Below, in pieces: positions 19,567 through 29,494 of a DNA stretch of 64,000 nucleotides. The stretch covers positions 502,590 through 566,589 of the forward strand of contig CM020619.1 in the NCBI GenBank assembly GCA_009829735.1, given 5' to 3'. Numbering within the stretch: position 1 is the first letter of the stretch; each line of letters begins with the position of its first letter. The notes beneath the pieces are model-generated. The model did not search any database and was not told where the DNA came from. It saw only the letters and a program-made list of their open reading frames with translations. A program made the translations under genes and the position numbers. The DNA comes from Pyropia yezoensis (Eukaryota; Rhodophyta; Bangiophyceae; Bangiales; Bangiaceae).

Positions 19567-22014
19567 TCAGTGGGTAGACCCACTGCCCGAGGGAGGCCAC
19601 TCACGCGTAAGCGCGTATACCTCCGTGCTCCACCGGTCGGCAATGTCACGACGGTCGACCACCCGAGTTACCTCGGTGCATAGCTGGACGAGGGTGCTGC
19701 GGCCAGCCTCCACGTCCTCCAGAGCTTTCTGGAGGCGGTCCAGCACGCCACCAAAGCAACGCGCTGACCCAACCAGCGCAGCACCTGGGGGGATATCCCC
19801 CCAGCTAACAGAGAGACCCCCACGCATTGCGCGGGTAACAAGGGCGTCAACGCCTTCATACCAGAGACGGGGACCCCCGTCATGTAGGACAGGGGCGGGA
19901 GGTGACACTGGCGCAGCCAGAGGAGCCACAGGAGCCGACACGGCTACCACCGGAGCCGGTGGCACCTGATACGAGGCCCGGTAGGACCCTACCGAAGGGG
20001 CTCCACCGTAACCACGGCGGTACTCCGCCCGACGACGGGACACCTCACGCTCCCCACCCGCAGAGCCCCACTCTCGGGGACGACGGCCAACCGCCGCAGG
20101 CATCGGGTTACCGAACCACGGAGCAAGGACCTGAAGAGGGTCATGGATAACCATGGGAATACCCAGGTCAGGAACGGCCTCGGTGGACGCCCACCCATGG
20201 CAACTAGGCTCACCCGGCTGAGTACGCCGGACACGCAACGAGTGACGAGGCAAGGGGGAAGCCCCAGCCTGCGGGTCCCGGTACGGGGGAAGGGCCAACA
20301 CCCCAGCCCAGTTCACGGCATCGTGAACAGCCAGCAGGGCTTCGAACTCCCGGGCCAACCCGGTCTTGGCGGCTATCAGGTCCACGCCCAACTGCGCGAT
20401 GTGCCGACGGACACCCGTCGGAAGATGAAACAGACGACCCTGCCGGCGGACGGACAGCAAGAAGGATGAAGCCTGCCCGAGGGTAACCTCAAGGGTGAAG
20501 GTACCCTGCAACGGGTGGACCGGCCGGGAGGCCAACACACTCCCGAAGTATCGGAGGCAGGAGCCGGTGTCAAACCGGAAAGCAGGGGCGGGTTCCCACC
20601 CCTCCTGCCATAGCGGCGGGCGCACGGAAGTGTATACCGGAGCACGACCGTTGCCGGTCTGCAACGCACACGTTATATCCGTGCGGAACGCATCCGCCAT
20701 GACACCATGGTTACGTCGCCAACTCGACGCCGACTTCAACCCCGCCATGGGCGGGTAGGGAGCCGTCAACGACAGATACGGGGGTACCCCCGGGTAGTAG
20801 TCAAAGTCGGGATACCGACCGGTACGGCTCACCGTCTCCCCAAACGCAACCGGCTCCGCCGCCGCCGCAATCCCCCGAGCACTAGCCGGGTAGTCAATCT
20901 CCCGCGGCAACGCGGGGGCAATCAAGTCGCAGACCCCGAAGTTGGGGTCGAGGTAGACCTCACCCCGTCCCACCCGGGTGCGCCAGAGCTGCGCATGCCG
21001 GTCGTCCGGCTGACTCAGGATCCAATGGTGTTCCACCCGGACCGCGTTCGGCTGGTTGACCAGCCGCACCAACTCCCGCTCCCAGCACGGGTCCACCTTG
21101 ACGCGCCGGGAGGATTCTCCACGGGGGTGCACCAGGTGGAAGTCCACCCGCATACGCCCATCGGACTCCATCGACTCTTGCACCGTGAGGCCTCGAACCC
21201 GAGCCACCAAGTCGGACACCGACATGGCGGGTTGACCCGCCGCCACGGCGACGCCGCCACCCAACGGGGCAACCCGGGCAGGACCAGGAAGAATCGGGGG
21301 CGCCGGGGGACGCACCACCGGCAGAGGGGCCGACGTCGGAGATGGACGAGGCCGAGGAGGAAGAAGAAGGGCGGGCGCCCGCCCGGAGTAACTCCCGGTG
21401 TCAACCGCCATGGGAGAAGGAGCGTCTTGACCGCTCGACACCCGCGGCACCGCAGGTATGGTACCGGCGCCGGCACCACCCGTCGGCGTAGCCCCCGCCT
21501 CGGAAGTGGAAGGCACTTGGACAGCCTCCGGAGCCGGAGCCCCGGCCGTGCGGACACCCGCACCGTCTTGACCCACCGCACCGGGTGTCGCACCGCCCCC
21601 ACCACCCGCGTCTACGTCGGGACCGCCTCGAGGAGTCACCGCCCGGACACCCGGACCACCTTGACCAGCCGGAGTCGGCTGCGGGTCGCGACCTCCGCCG
21701 CAGGGCGGACCATCTTGAGGTACCTGCGGTGAGCCGGCATCGGCACCAGGCCCCATCCGGGCAGCCGGCAGAGAGGGGGTAGAAGCCGCCACGCGCGGTT
21801 GACCGCCGGGTTGACCTCCGGCCGACGGCACCGTCGTGCCGCTGCACACGGACGACAGTCCTCCGGCCGACAGACGGACGGACACCGCAGGCCCGTCGTC
21901 GTCAGACGAGCTCACCCCGTAACGCGCAGCGTCGGGACCGACAGGCGCGTCGTCCTCCATCTCCTCCCCGATCAGGAGGTCTTCCTCCTCTTCAAGCACC
22001 TGGGGATAGGACAT
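19567..22014 (-). CDS. Antisense gene of E1, complete, unknown function
   Basis: 815 codons on the strand opposite to gag-pol, from ATG 22014 to TGA 19569-19567. Residues 1-50 are acidic (LEEEEDLLIGEEMEDDA, VSSSDDDG). Residues ~50-250 are Gly/Pro/Ala-rich with repeats around GQDGAGVR. Residues ~260-640 look globular, with motifs VARVRGLTVQESMESDGRMRV, YFGSVLASRPVHP and VRRQGRLFHLP. A Pro/Ala linker follows, and the last ~90 residues are predicted helical (VLDRLQKALEDVEAGRSTL). No known domain was recognised. The core resembles the family B antisense gene. The start was chosen because upstream frames are not conserved among copies. An unbroken frame in the youngest element, with relatives in the same place in E-1, E0, E2 and B, argues that it is a real gene, perhaps a transcriptional, packaging or silencing-related factor (inference). 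Confidence 0.8.
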   Translation of the reverse strand: MSYPQVLEEEEDLLIGEEMEDDAPVGPDAARYGVSSSDDDGPAVSVRLSAGGLSSVCSGTTVPSAGGQPGGQPRVAASTPSLPAARMGPGADAGSPQVPQDGPPCGGGRDPQPTPAGQGGPGVRAVTPRGGPDVDAGGGGGATPGAVGQDGAGVRTAGAPAPEAVQVPSTSEAGATPTGGAGAGTIPAVPRVSSGQDAPSPMAVDTGSYSGRAPALLLPPRPRPSPTSAPLPVVRPPAPPILPGPARVAPLGGGVAVAAGQPAMSVSDLVARVRGLTVQESMESDGRMRVDFHLVHPRGESSRRVKVDPCWERELVRLVNQPNAVRVEHHWILSQPDDRHAQLWRTRVGRGEVYLDPNFGVCDLIAPALPREIDYPASARGIAAAAEPVAFGETVSRTGRYPDFDYYPGVPPYLSLTAPYPPMAGLKSASSWRRNHGVMADAFRTDITCALQTGNGRAPVYTSVRPPLWQEGWEPAPAFRFDTGSCLRYFGSVLASRPVHPLQGTFTLEVTLGQASSFLLSVRRQGRLFHLPTGVRRHIAQLGVDLIAAKTGLAREFEALLAVHDAVNWAGVLALPPYRDPQAGASPLPRHSLRVRRTQPGEPSCHGWASTEAVPDLGIPMVIHDPLQVLAPWFGNPMPAAVGRRPREWGSAGGEREVSRRRAEYRRGYGGAPSVGSYRASYQVPPAPVVAVSAPVAPLAAPVSPPAPVLHDGGPRLWYEGVDALVTRAMRGGLSVSWGDIPPGAALVGSARCFGGVLDRLQKALEDVEAGRSTLVQLCTEVTRVVDRRDIADRWSTEVYALTREWPPSGSGSTH

Positions 22015-22589
22015 GATAACGGGTGCGGAGTCCCCCGCGCCCACAAGCCGTCGACGGCTACAACCCGGTACGGTGGGATAACCGGGACGAGCCAGGGAAG
22101 CGCGGACACCCGCGCTTATGACCACAAACGGCCACGAGAAGCGCCGCAGGCACGCGGGTCGACCCGCGCCCCACGGGGCTACGACCGCGCTCCACCCAGG
22201 CACCTGGGCGGGACGGGGCCACACCCACATACGGGGTAGGCAAGGGGGGTCACCCCCAACCGCCCCCACGCAACGCGGGCAGCCCCCGCCCCCCACTCAA
22301 TCGTCCACACGAGAGGGGCCCCCCTACCACCAGGCACCTGGTGGCGGATCCGCTTGCACCACCCCTCGGAAAGGGGGGGCGTGAACAGCAACCCGCATCG
22401 GGAATTTAACGGTCCGGAAAACGGATCGTGTGTGTGTACCACGCAAAGGGGGGCACCCCCCTGAGACAACCTCGAAAAGGGGTGTCTGTCGCGACGGGGC
22501 GCAAAGCCCCACCCGACGGGTAAACGGTCACGCGACCCACTTACATTCGGTACCCCGAATGCAACTCGACCCGAGGACGGGCCGAATCT
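22015..22589. other. Palindrome-rich leader of the antisense gene (E1)
   Basis: 575 bp between the antisense ATG and the polypurine tract. The perfect 14-bp palindrome AGCCGTCGACGGCT lies at 22046-22059, 31 bp upstream of the ATG; E2 has it too. CCACCAGG-CA-CCTGGTGG at 22327-22344 and CCCAGG-CA-CCTGGG near 22196 share a core. The region should contain the promoter for the antisense transcript, unless that starts in the 3' LTR. Confidence 0.6.
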
Positions 22590-22601
22590 AAGGGGGGGAT
22601 A
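22590..22601 (+). other. Polypurine tract of E1
   Basis: AAGGGGGGGATA abuts the 3' LTR, the usual site of plus-strand DNA priming. Confidence 0.88.
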
Positions 22602-22964
22602 TGTAGCAATATGGTTGTCCGTATTGTGACCCTAATATCAGGGGGGCTACTTCTAACCCTTAACTTTCAATTTGATAGTTCGTACTGGTCACGGTATCTA
22701 TAAGTTACGTATGACCAGAGGGACTTGCATCTTGGGGTGGAGGGTAGTTAGTAGTGTCTCCGAGGGTTTATAACGAGGGGGCCGGTGGCGAATCCACCGC
22801 CGGCCAAGGTAGAACAACAAACCCCTCCCATTTGGGCTCCCATCTTGGTCCCGTGGCTTGCGCTCCAAGGACAGCAACCTTGGCCTCCCGGTGACGTTGG
22901 TGCCGATCCCCCTTGGTGAGTGTTCCCTGAGAGTGGACGCGCGACGGATCCCTATTGTGCTACA
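22602..22964 (+). repeat. 3' LTR of E1
   Basis: 363 bp, apparently identical to the 5' LTR at 4882-5244. Followed directly by the target duplication GGGCG at 22965-22969 and then by E0's interrupted antisense gene. Confidence 0.95.
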
Positions 22965-22969
22965 GGGCG

Positions 22970-24841
22970 TCTGGTGGTCAAGGTGGGTCTACACCGATGG
23001 CTGTGGACTCCGGTAGTTACTCCGGGCGGGCGCCCGTCCTTCTTATTCCTCCTCGGCCGCGTGCGACTCCGGCGCCGGCCCCTCTTCCGGTGGGGCATCC
23101 CCCGGCGCCCCCTATTCTTCCTGGTCCTGCCCGGGTTGCCCCGTTGGGTGGCGGCGTCGCCGTGGCGGCGGGTCAACCCGCCATGTCGATGTTCGACTTG
23201 GTGGCTCGGGTTCGAGGCCTGACTGTGCAAGAGTCAATGGAGTCCGATGGGCGGATGCGGGTGGACTTCCACCTGCCCCATCCCCGTGGAGAGTCCTCCC
23301 GGCGCGTCAAGGTGGACCCGAGTTGGGAGCGGGAGTTGGTGCGGCTGGTCAACCAGCCGAACGCGGTGCGAGTGAAACACCATTGGATCCTGAGTCAGCC
23401 GGACGACCGGCATGCGCAGCTCAGGCGTACTCGGGTGGAACGGGGTGAGGTCTACCTCGACCCCAACTTCGGGGTATGCGACCTGATTGCTCCCGCGTTG
23501 CCGCGGGAGATTGACTACCCGGCTAGTGCTCGGGGGATTGCGGCGGCGGCGGAGCCGGTTGCGTTTGGGGAGACGGTGGGCAGTACCGGTTGGTATCCCG
23601 ACTATGATTACTACCCGAGGGTATCCCCGTATCTGTCGTTGACGGCCCCCTACCCGCCTATGGCGGGGTTGAAGTCGGCGTCGAGCTGGCGACGTAACCA
23701 TGGTGTCATGGCGGATGCGTTTCGCACGGATATAACGTGTGCGTTGCAGACCGGCAACGGTCGTGCGCCGGTATACACTCCCGTGCGCCCGCCGCTATGG
23801 CAGGAGGGGTGGGAAGCCGCCCCTGCTTTCCAGTTCGACACCGGCTCCTGTCTCCGATACTTCGGGAGTGTGTTGGCCTCCCGGCCGGTCCACCCGTTGC
23901 AGGGTACCTTCACCCTTGAGGTTACCCTCGGGCAGGCGTCCTCCTTCTTGCTGTCCGTCCGCCGGCAGGGGCGCCTGTTTCATCTTCCGACGGGTGTCCG
24001 TCGGCACATCGCGCAGTTGGGCGTGGACCTGATAGCTGCCAAGACCGGGTTGGCCCGGGAGTTCGAGGCCCTGCTGGCTGTTCACGATGCCGTGAACTGG
24101 GCTGGGGTGTTGGCCCTTCCCCCGTACCGGGACCCGCAGGCTGGGGCTACCCCCTTGCCTCGTCACTCGTTGCGCATCCGGCGTACTCAGCCGGGTGAGC
24201 CTAGTTGCCATGGGTGGGCGTCCACCGAGGCCGTTCCTGACCTGGGTATTCCCATGGTTATCCATGACCCTCTTCAGGTCCTTGCTCCGTGGTTCGGTAA
24301 CCCGATGCCGGCGGCGGTTGGCCGTCGTCCCCGAGAGTGGGGCTCTGTGGGTGGGGAGCGTGAGGTGTCCCGTCGTCGGGCGGAGTACCGCCGTGGTTAC
24401 GGTGGAGCCCCTTCGGTAGGGTCCTACCGGGCCTCGTATCAAGTGCCACCGGCTCCGGTGGTAGCCGTGTCGGCTCCTGTGGCTCCTCTGGCTGCGCCAG
24501 TGTCACCTCCCGCCTCTGTCATACAAGACGGGGGTCCCCGTCTCTGGTATGAGGGCGTTGACGCCCTTGTTACCCGCGCAATGCGTGGGGATCTCTCTGT
24601 TAGCTGGGGGGATATCCCCCCAGGTGCTGCGCTGGTTGGGTCCGCGCGTTGCTTCGGTGGCGTGCTGGACCGCCTCCAGAAAGCTCTGGAGGACGTGGAG
24701 GCTGGCCGCAGCACCCTCGTCCAGCTATGCACCGAGGTAACTCGGGTGGTCGACCGTCGTGAGATTGCCGACCGGTGGAGCACGGAGGTATACGCGCTTA
24801 CGCGTGAGTGGCCTCCCTCGGGCAGTGGGTCTACCCACTGA
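22970..24841 (+). pseudogene. Antisense gene of E0, C-terminal part, after E1 insertion
   Basis: About 623 codons, in frame with 4384-4881 once E1 and one GGGCG are removed. It holds the core domain: VARVRGLTVQESMESDGRMRV, YFGSVLASRPVHP, VRRQGRLFHLPTG, then a Pro/Ala linker and the helical C-terminus ending SGSGSTH before TGA. The core is very close to that of E1 and E2, with scattered substitutions. No stop interrupts it, so the gene was intact until E1 landed. Confidence 0.85.
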
Positions 24842-25319
24842 GGAGTGCTATTGGTTGTGAGGGAGAGGGCCCCGGTGACACTTATGGTAGCCGGGTAGTA
24901 GTGAGTATAAACTCATCCCCTTTGGGGGCATTGCTTGCCTCTGTTTGCTGCCCTGGGGAGTACCCCTTCTGGCTCAGTGGTGCCTTTCCTCCCGCCCAAC
25001 TTCTTCCGGTTGGTTCCTGCTTGGGGAGGTCATCCTCCCTCACTTTGTGTCTTGGCTTGAGGAGGTCATCCTCCCGTGTAAGCCCCCTATTTACTTCGAT
25101 ATTATCGAAGTTAGCCTTTACCTTTAAGTTAACTTATTAAGGTTCAGGTTTTACTTAGTTACCTAAGCTTGACTCTACTTAGTTGCCTAAGCTTGGTTCG
25201 ACTTAGAAACCTAAGTCTGATTTGACTTAGAAACCTAAGTCTGCCGTAACCATGTCACACCCTACTTAGTAGGTATAAGCCTCACCCCCCAACAGCCGAA
25301 GTCGGTGTCGGTTGGGTTG
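24842..25319. other. Convergent spacer with hairpin array (E0)
   Basis: Reverse-oriented counterpart of 11828-12307. The four 24-bp hairpins occupy about 25154-25243 and the CCTACT-T-AGTAGG palindrome lies at 25261-25273. One stem-loop reads CTTAG-TTGC-CTAAG instead of CTTAG-TTAC-CTAAG, so the change falls in the loop. Confidence 0.65.
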
Positions 25320-26876
25320 TTACAGTAGGCGTCGTCGCCTCATGTAAGGCATGAGGAGTTGGCGGGGTATATTCGCCGCCTGTTCCCAGGTGGGTGAGTC
25401 GTATCCGACCCACATAACCTTGACGTACCAGGGTCCTGGTAGGTCCGGGTCGGTTTGTCCGACCACGCTCTCTACTTGGTATGGAATCCCACCCGGTCCC
25501 ACCGGGTCATCTGACCGGTGGGTTGTAAGAGCTTCATGTAGCAACCCAGCCGGTACCGGCTGAGGCTGTTCCGGCTTCGGAGCAGGTGTGACATCATTCA
25601 CACTGATGCGTTGGATCTCCGTATTGGAGTGTAAGATAACAGAGTGGTCATCTCTGTGGAGAATCTGGTACGGTCCCTTGACCGGTTGCATGAGCTTGTT
25701 CCCCCGGAACTTCTGGTGTCTGATATAGACCCAGTCACCTGTTACCAAGGTAGCGTTGCGCACCCGTAGTCGGGCGTCGAAGTTCTTCTTATACCGAAGT
25801 TGTGTTCTGTCAAGGGCACCCTTGAGCTTAGGAATCATCCACGATAGCTTGGCCAACCAAGCTAGGTGGATACGTTCGGCCGGTCGGCCTTTTGGTGTAT
25901 CATACCGAGTGCACCTGCCTGGTGGCAGCGTCTGGTTACCGACGCCTAGTGGCATGACCCACTCCAGCGGAGCGATGTTTGTGCTCCGATGTGGCCTGGC
26001 ATTGTATGCCAGGGTGAGTACGGACAGAAGCCTGTCCCAAGTGTTCGTGTGCTCGGCCACGTAGCACTGTAGCATCTTGACGATGGTGCGGTTGAACCGC
26101 TCCACCTGCCCGTTGGTTTGCGGGTGGTAGTCGGATGCCCGACGTGGTTCGATACCGAACATGCCCAGGACCTTAGTGCAGAATGCTGACGTAAAGTTTG
26201 CTCGGTTGTCGGAGAGGAGTTGCTTCATGACTCCGTATGCACTGATCCAGTGGTCAACCACTGCGTTCATGATGGTGTATGCCGTATCATTCGGGATGGC
26301 TGCCGCTCGTGACAGCTTAGTGAACCGGTCAGACATGACCAGGATGTACCTGTTCCCTTCTTCCGTTACCGGAAGTGGCCCGAGTATGTCGATAGCGACC
26401 TGCTCGTTGGGCCCATCAGGTGGGAATAGCTTCATGGCAGACGCCTGCCTATGCAGACTCATGCGGTTACGTGCACAGGGGTGGCATCCCCTTACGTAGT
26501 CGACCACGTCGACGGCCATTGCTGGCCAGTAGAAGAACCTTCGCATTGCTGCGAGCATACGTGAACCCCCCGGGTGTCCGGCTGTAGGGTTCTCATGTTC
26601 TCGTTCCATGACGGCTTGCCGTAAGGACACGGGAACCACGACTTGATGTCGTCCATCGGCGGGTGCCCGCCGGTATATGAGTCCGTCTTCGTTCTCGGAG
26701 AAGATGCCGGCCGTACCGGCCAGGAGGTTAGCACGATGACGTCTACAGTCGTCGTCATTGGCTTGTGCCTCGCGGAAGTCCGCGAGGGTTAGTGGGCATG
26801 CTCGGTGTGCCATGGTATGGTCAACCATACCTTGGGTAGCGTTACCCACCATGCACACCGGTACTACCGGGATGTC
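25320..26876 (-). pseudogene. pol: Integrase-chromodomain part of pol (E0)
   Basis: Open from after the TAG read at 26879-26877 to TAA at 25322-25320, about 518 codons. H-H-C-C, the DDE residues (AIDILGPLP, LLSDNRAN, HPQTNGQVERFN) and the chromodomain (VESVVGQTDPDLPGPWYVKVMWVGY) are present. It is cut off from RT-RNase H by the same TAG seen in E1. Confidence 0.85.
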
Positions 26877-28193
26877 CTAGTCCACCGGGCGGGTATCCCC
26901 GCTCGGGGTGTCGAGTCGAGACAACGCGTCTCCGAGGTGGTGGGTTGACCCAGCCTTTTACACGGTACGGTAGTCGTGCTCGGCCATTTTTAGCCTCCAT
27001 CGGGCTAGCTTCCCATGGCTATCGGAATCCTTGTCACCAAGGTTGAGGAGCCATCGTAGGGGTTCGTGGTCGGACCTCACGATGAACCTGGAGCCCTCCA
27101 GGTATGGACGGAGCAGTTGCACTGCCCATATAACTCCGAGGCATTCACGCTCGGTGGCACTATAGTTACGCTCAGCCGGGTTGAGTGTCCGGCTGAAGTA
27201 TCCTACCGGACGTAGGTCCGGGATAACTTTATCGGTACCGATCAACGTCTCCCCCTGTAGCAGGGTGCATCCCACTTGGGTGTCGCACGCATCGACATCG
27301 ATGACGAAGGTACCCCGTCGGTGCGGTAACGCAAGGACGGGTGGGGATAGTAGGGCTCGCTTCAGCGACTCGAATGCCTCCTCTTCGCTAGGCGAAGGGG
27401 GTTGGAGTACCTTGTGCAGGGTACTGCTCGTAAGAACCGTTAACGGTTTAGCTATCCGGGCGAAGTCCTTGACGAACCGTCGGTATGCATTGCACATTCC
27501 CAGGAAGCTCTTGAGCTGTGTCTGGGTGTTAGGGAACCGGGCATCCCGGAGTGCCCGGGTATTGGCTTCGAGTACCCCTAGCTTACCAGGGGTTATCTGG
27601 TGGCCCAGATACTCGACCGTCTGTTGGAAGAAGGCGCACTTCTTCAGACGCAGGGTTACCCCGGCGTTCCGCAAGAGGGTGAGTACCTCGTCCACATGTT
27701 GCACATGGTCATCCATGTTACGCGAGAAGACGATAACGTCATCGAGGTACACTAGGCAGTTACGCCACTTCACCCCCGACAGTATAATGTCGATAGCCCG
27801 CTGGAATGTAGCGGGGGCATTGGACAATCCGAAGGGCATCCTTAGGAACTCGTACACTCCACTGTGACAGACAAATGCCGTCTTGGGGATATCCTCGTCC
27901 GCCACCGGGATGTGCCAGTATCCGGCATTGCAGTCGATGGTGGTAAACACCGTAGCTTCCCCCAGGGAGTCGATGCATTCATCCATCCTTGGTAAAGGGT
28001 ATGAGTCCTTCTTGGTAACCAAGTTGAGGCGTCGATAATCGATGCAAAACCAAGGGGTTTGATGCTTCTTCGGCACAATAACGACTGGGGCACCCCACTC
28101 CGACATCGAAGGTCGGGTCACCTTAGCTTCACTCATCCTCTTCACTTCTCCATCAACGATCTCTCGTTCCATAGGTCCCGCTCGGTGCGGTTG
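26877..28193 (-). pseudogene. pol: RT-RNase H part of pol with nonsense codons (E0)
   Basis: Begins after the TGA read at 28196-28194 (serine codon in E1). RT motifs are intact, including YLDDVIVFS. A TAA at 26960-26958 replaces the tyrosine codon found in E1 and E2 near the end of RNase H, and the TAG at 26879-26877 ends the segment. Without readthrough no full Pol could be made, so E0 is probably not autonomous. Confidence 0.85.
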
Positions 28194-29486
28194 TCACCGG
28201 GCGGGGCGTGCGCCTGGTACCAGGTCAATACGATGTTGGGTTGCCCCAATCGTACCCAGGGCTCCGCCTGTCCACATGAAGTCATGCTTTCTTAACATCC
28301 GTCGTACCCCTTCGGCTACGGAAGGGGGAAGGTGGTCGAGGTCAGCCTCGGCCAGTGCCTTCAATGCTTCTTGGTCCTTCGGCGGAATATCCGCCGGTAA
28401 TGATGGTCGACTAGGCTTCCCGTCATCGGGTTGCTGTCGCTCGGTGGTCTCGGCGACCGCCAGCACCTCAAGTGGGTCCACTTGACCTTCCTTGTCAGGG
28501 GTAAGGATATCTCCTTCGTAGAGCTCGGCAATCCCGAGGATTGTTCCCTTCGGGAGGGTGACTGCCTTACGGCGATAGTTCGCCATCACTAGGAGGGACG
28601 AACCTCCTGATGGGAGGTCTATGAGACCGTTGGCCATGGTCAACCCATGGCGCTTGTACGTCCGCAAGTTGGACTTGACTCTGCAGATGCCTGCGAGGTC
28701 ACAGTTAACCGGGAGGACTGTCTCCGACAACGGCTCAAAGCGAGTTCGCTTGGCCAACCGAAGTGTCTTCGGCTCGACACTTGCGTACACCTCAGCCACG
28801 TTAACGTGGCTCCCTTGTAGCGTCAGGTCCCTGACGATAGCCGTGTGTCCTCGCTTCGTCCCGTCGGCTTCTTGAAGCTCGACGGTCCTCCGGCCTGGCC
28901 GGATTGCATCAACGTGAACGTTGATGAAGGTGCACCCCAGTATGCAGGGCACCGATAGGGTCTCACACACCAGGAAGTCGACCTCCGTGGTGAGTTCCCC
29001 GATGGTAGCCCGCAGCGACATCGCTGCGGTCGTACGAATGAGGCGACCATTCGCGTCCTTGATGGTGGGTCCCCGAGTCACTCTGACTCGCGGAAGCCAC
29101 TCGTCCGGGAGGGTATCCTTCCGGATAAGGTTGGGTCCAGCCCCTGTATCCAGTACAGGGTAGTACGATCGTGTCGACTGGGGGTCAACCCCCAGTGTGG
29201 CTGATACCTTGAAGTTCTCCAAGGTAAACAGCACGTGGCCTACACCGATATCCGGTGTAGCTCGGGCATCCTGAACAGGACCCTTGTCTGGTTCCATGTG
29301 ACGGGGCTTCCCGTCCTCTCCTCCTAACCTCGGTTGTTGGTCATCAATCCCCTGACGCCGTGTCGTCGGGGCCGGAAGGTGTACCCGGGGGTTGATGCGG
29401 CGTCGGCTCAACCGCGCTCTCCGTGGGGCTTTCCCCGCGGTACTCCGGGGTGGCTTGCTTGGGTTACCCAAGCGCCCCCCGGTCAT
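28194..29486 (-). CDS. pol: Protease and N-terminal linker of pol, ending in TGA (E0)
   Basis: 430 codons from ATG 29486, eight bases after the gag stop. Contains the aspartic protease motif LDTGAGPNLIRK. It ends at the TGA read at 28196-28194, just before the conserved QPHRAGP entry to RT. The same TGA is in E2, and family B has TAA one codon further on. It may be a nonsense mutation or a readthrough site. Confidence 0.82.
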   Translation of the reverse strand: MTGGRLGNPSKPPRSTAGKAPRRARLSRRRINPRVHLPAPTTRRQGIDDQQPRLGGEDGKPRHMEPDKGPVQDARATPDIGVGHVLFTLENFKVSATLGVDPQSTRSYYPVLDTGAGPNLIRKDTLPDEWLPRVRVTRGPTIKDANGRLIRTTAAMSLRATIGELTTEVDFLVCETLSVPCILGCTFINVHVDAIRPGRRTVELQEADGTKRGHTAIVRDLTLQGSHVNVAEVYASVEPKTLRLAKRTRFEPLSETVLPVNCDLAGICRVKSNLRTYKRHGLTMANGLIDLPSGGSSLLVMANYRRKAVTLPKGTILGIAELYEGDILTPDKEGQVDPLEVLAVAETTERQQPDDGKPSRPSLPADIPPKDQEALKALAEADLDHLPPSVAEGVRRMLRKHDFMWTGGALGTIGATQHRIDLVPGARPAR

Positions 29487-29494
29487 CCTTCCTC

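Larger units (their letters stand above)
4882..22964 (+). mobile_element. Element E1: youngest family A chromovirus, with an assembly gap
   Basis: LTRs at 4882-5244 and 22602-22964 look identical over 363 bp and are flanked by the 5-bp duplication GGGCG (4877-4881 and 22965-22969). The element lies inside E0's antisense gene. Its span of 18.08 kb exceeds the family length (10.75-10.83 kb) because 5672-12435 recurs as 12936-19694 on either side of 500 Ns. Merging that overlap gives about 10.82 kb, the size of E2. Order: LTR, PBS, gag, PR-RT-RNase H, integrase-chromodomain, convergent spacer, antisense gene (minus strand), leader, polypurine tract, LTR. Confidence 0.92.

Noticed and set aside
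5672..19694. Genuine tandem array of two E1 copies
   Set aside because: No LTR separates the copies, differences are almost only homopolymer indels, and merging restores the family length. Kept as unlikely, since the gap size is unknown.
20707..21732. 341-codon plus-strand frame inside E1 (and its mirror at 35622-36722)
   Set aside because: It lies opposite the antisense gene's GC-rich core and reads as Arg/His/Pro-rich mirror sequence, a shadow produced by strong codon bias.
22015..22296. Longer N-terminus for the E1 antisense gene (frame open to 22296)
   Set aside because: In E0 the corresponding upstream peptide is in a different frame from the gene, so the extension is not conserved.
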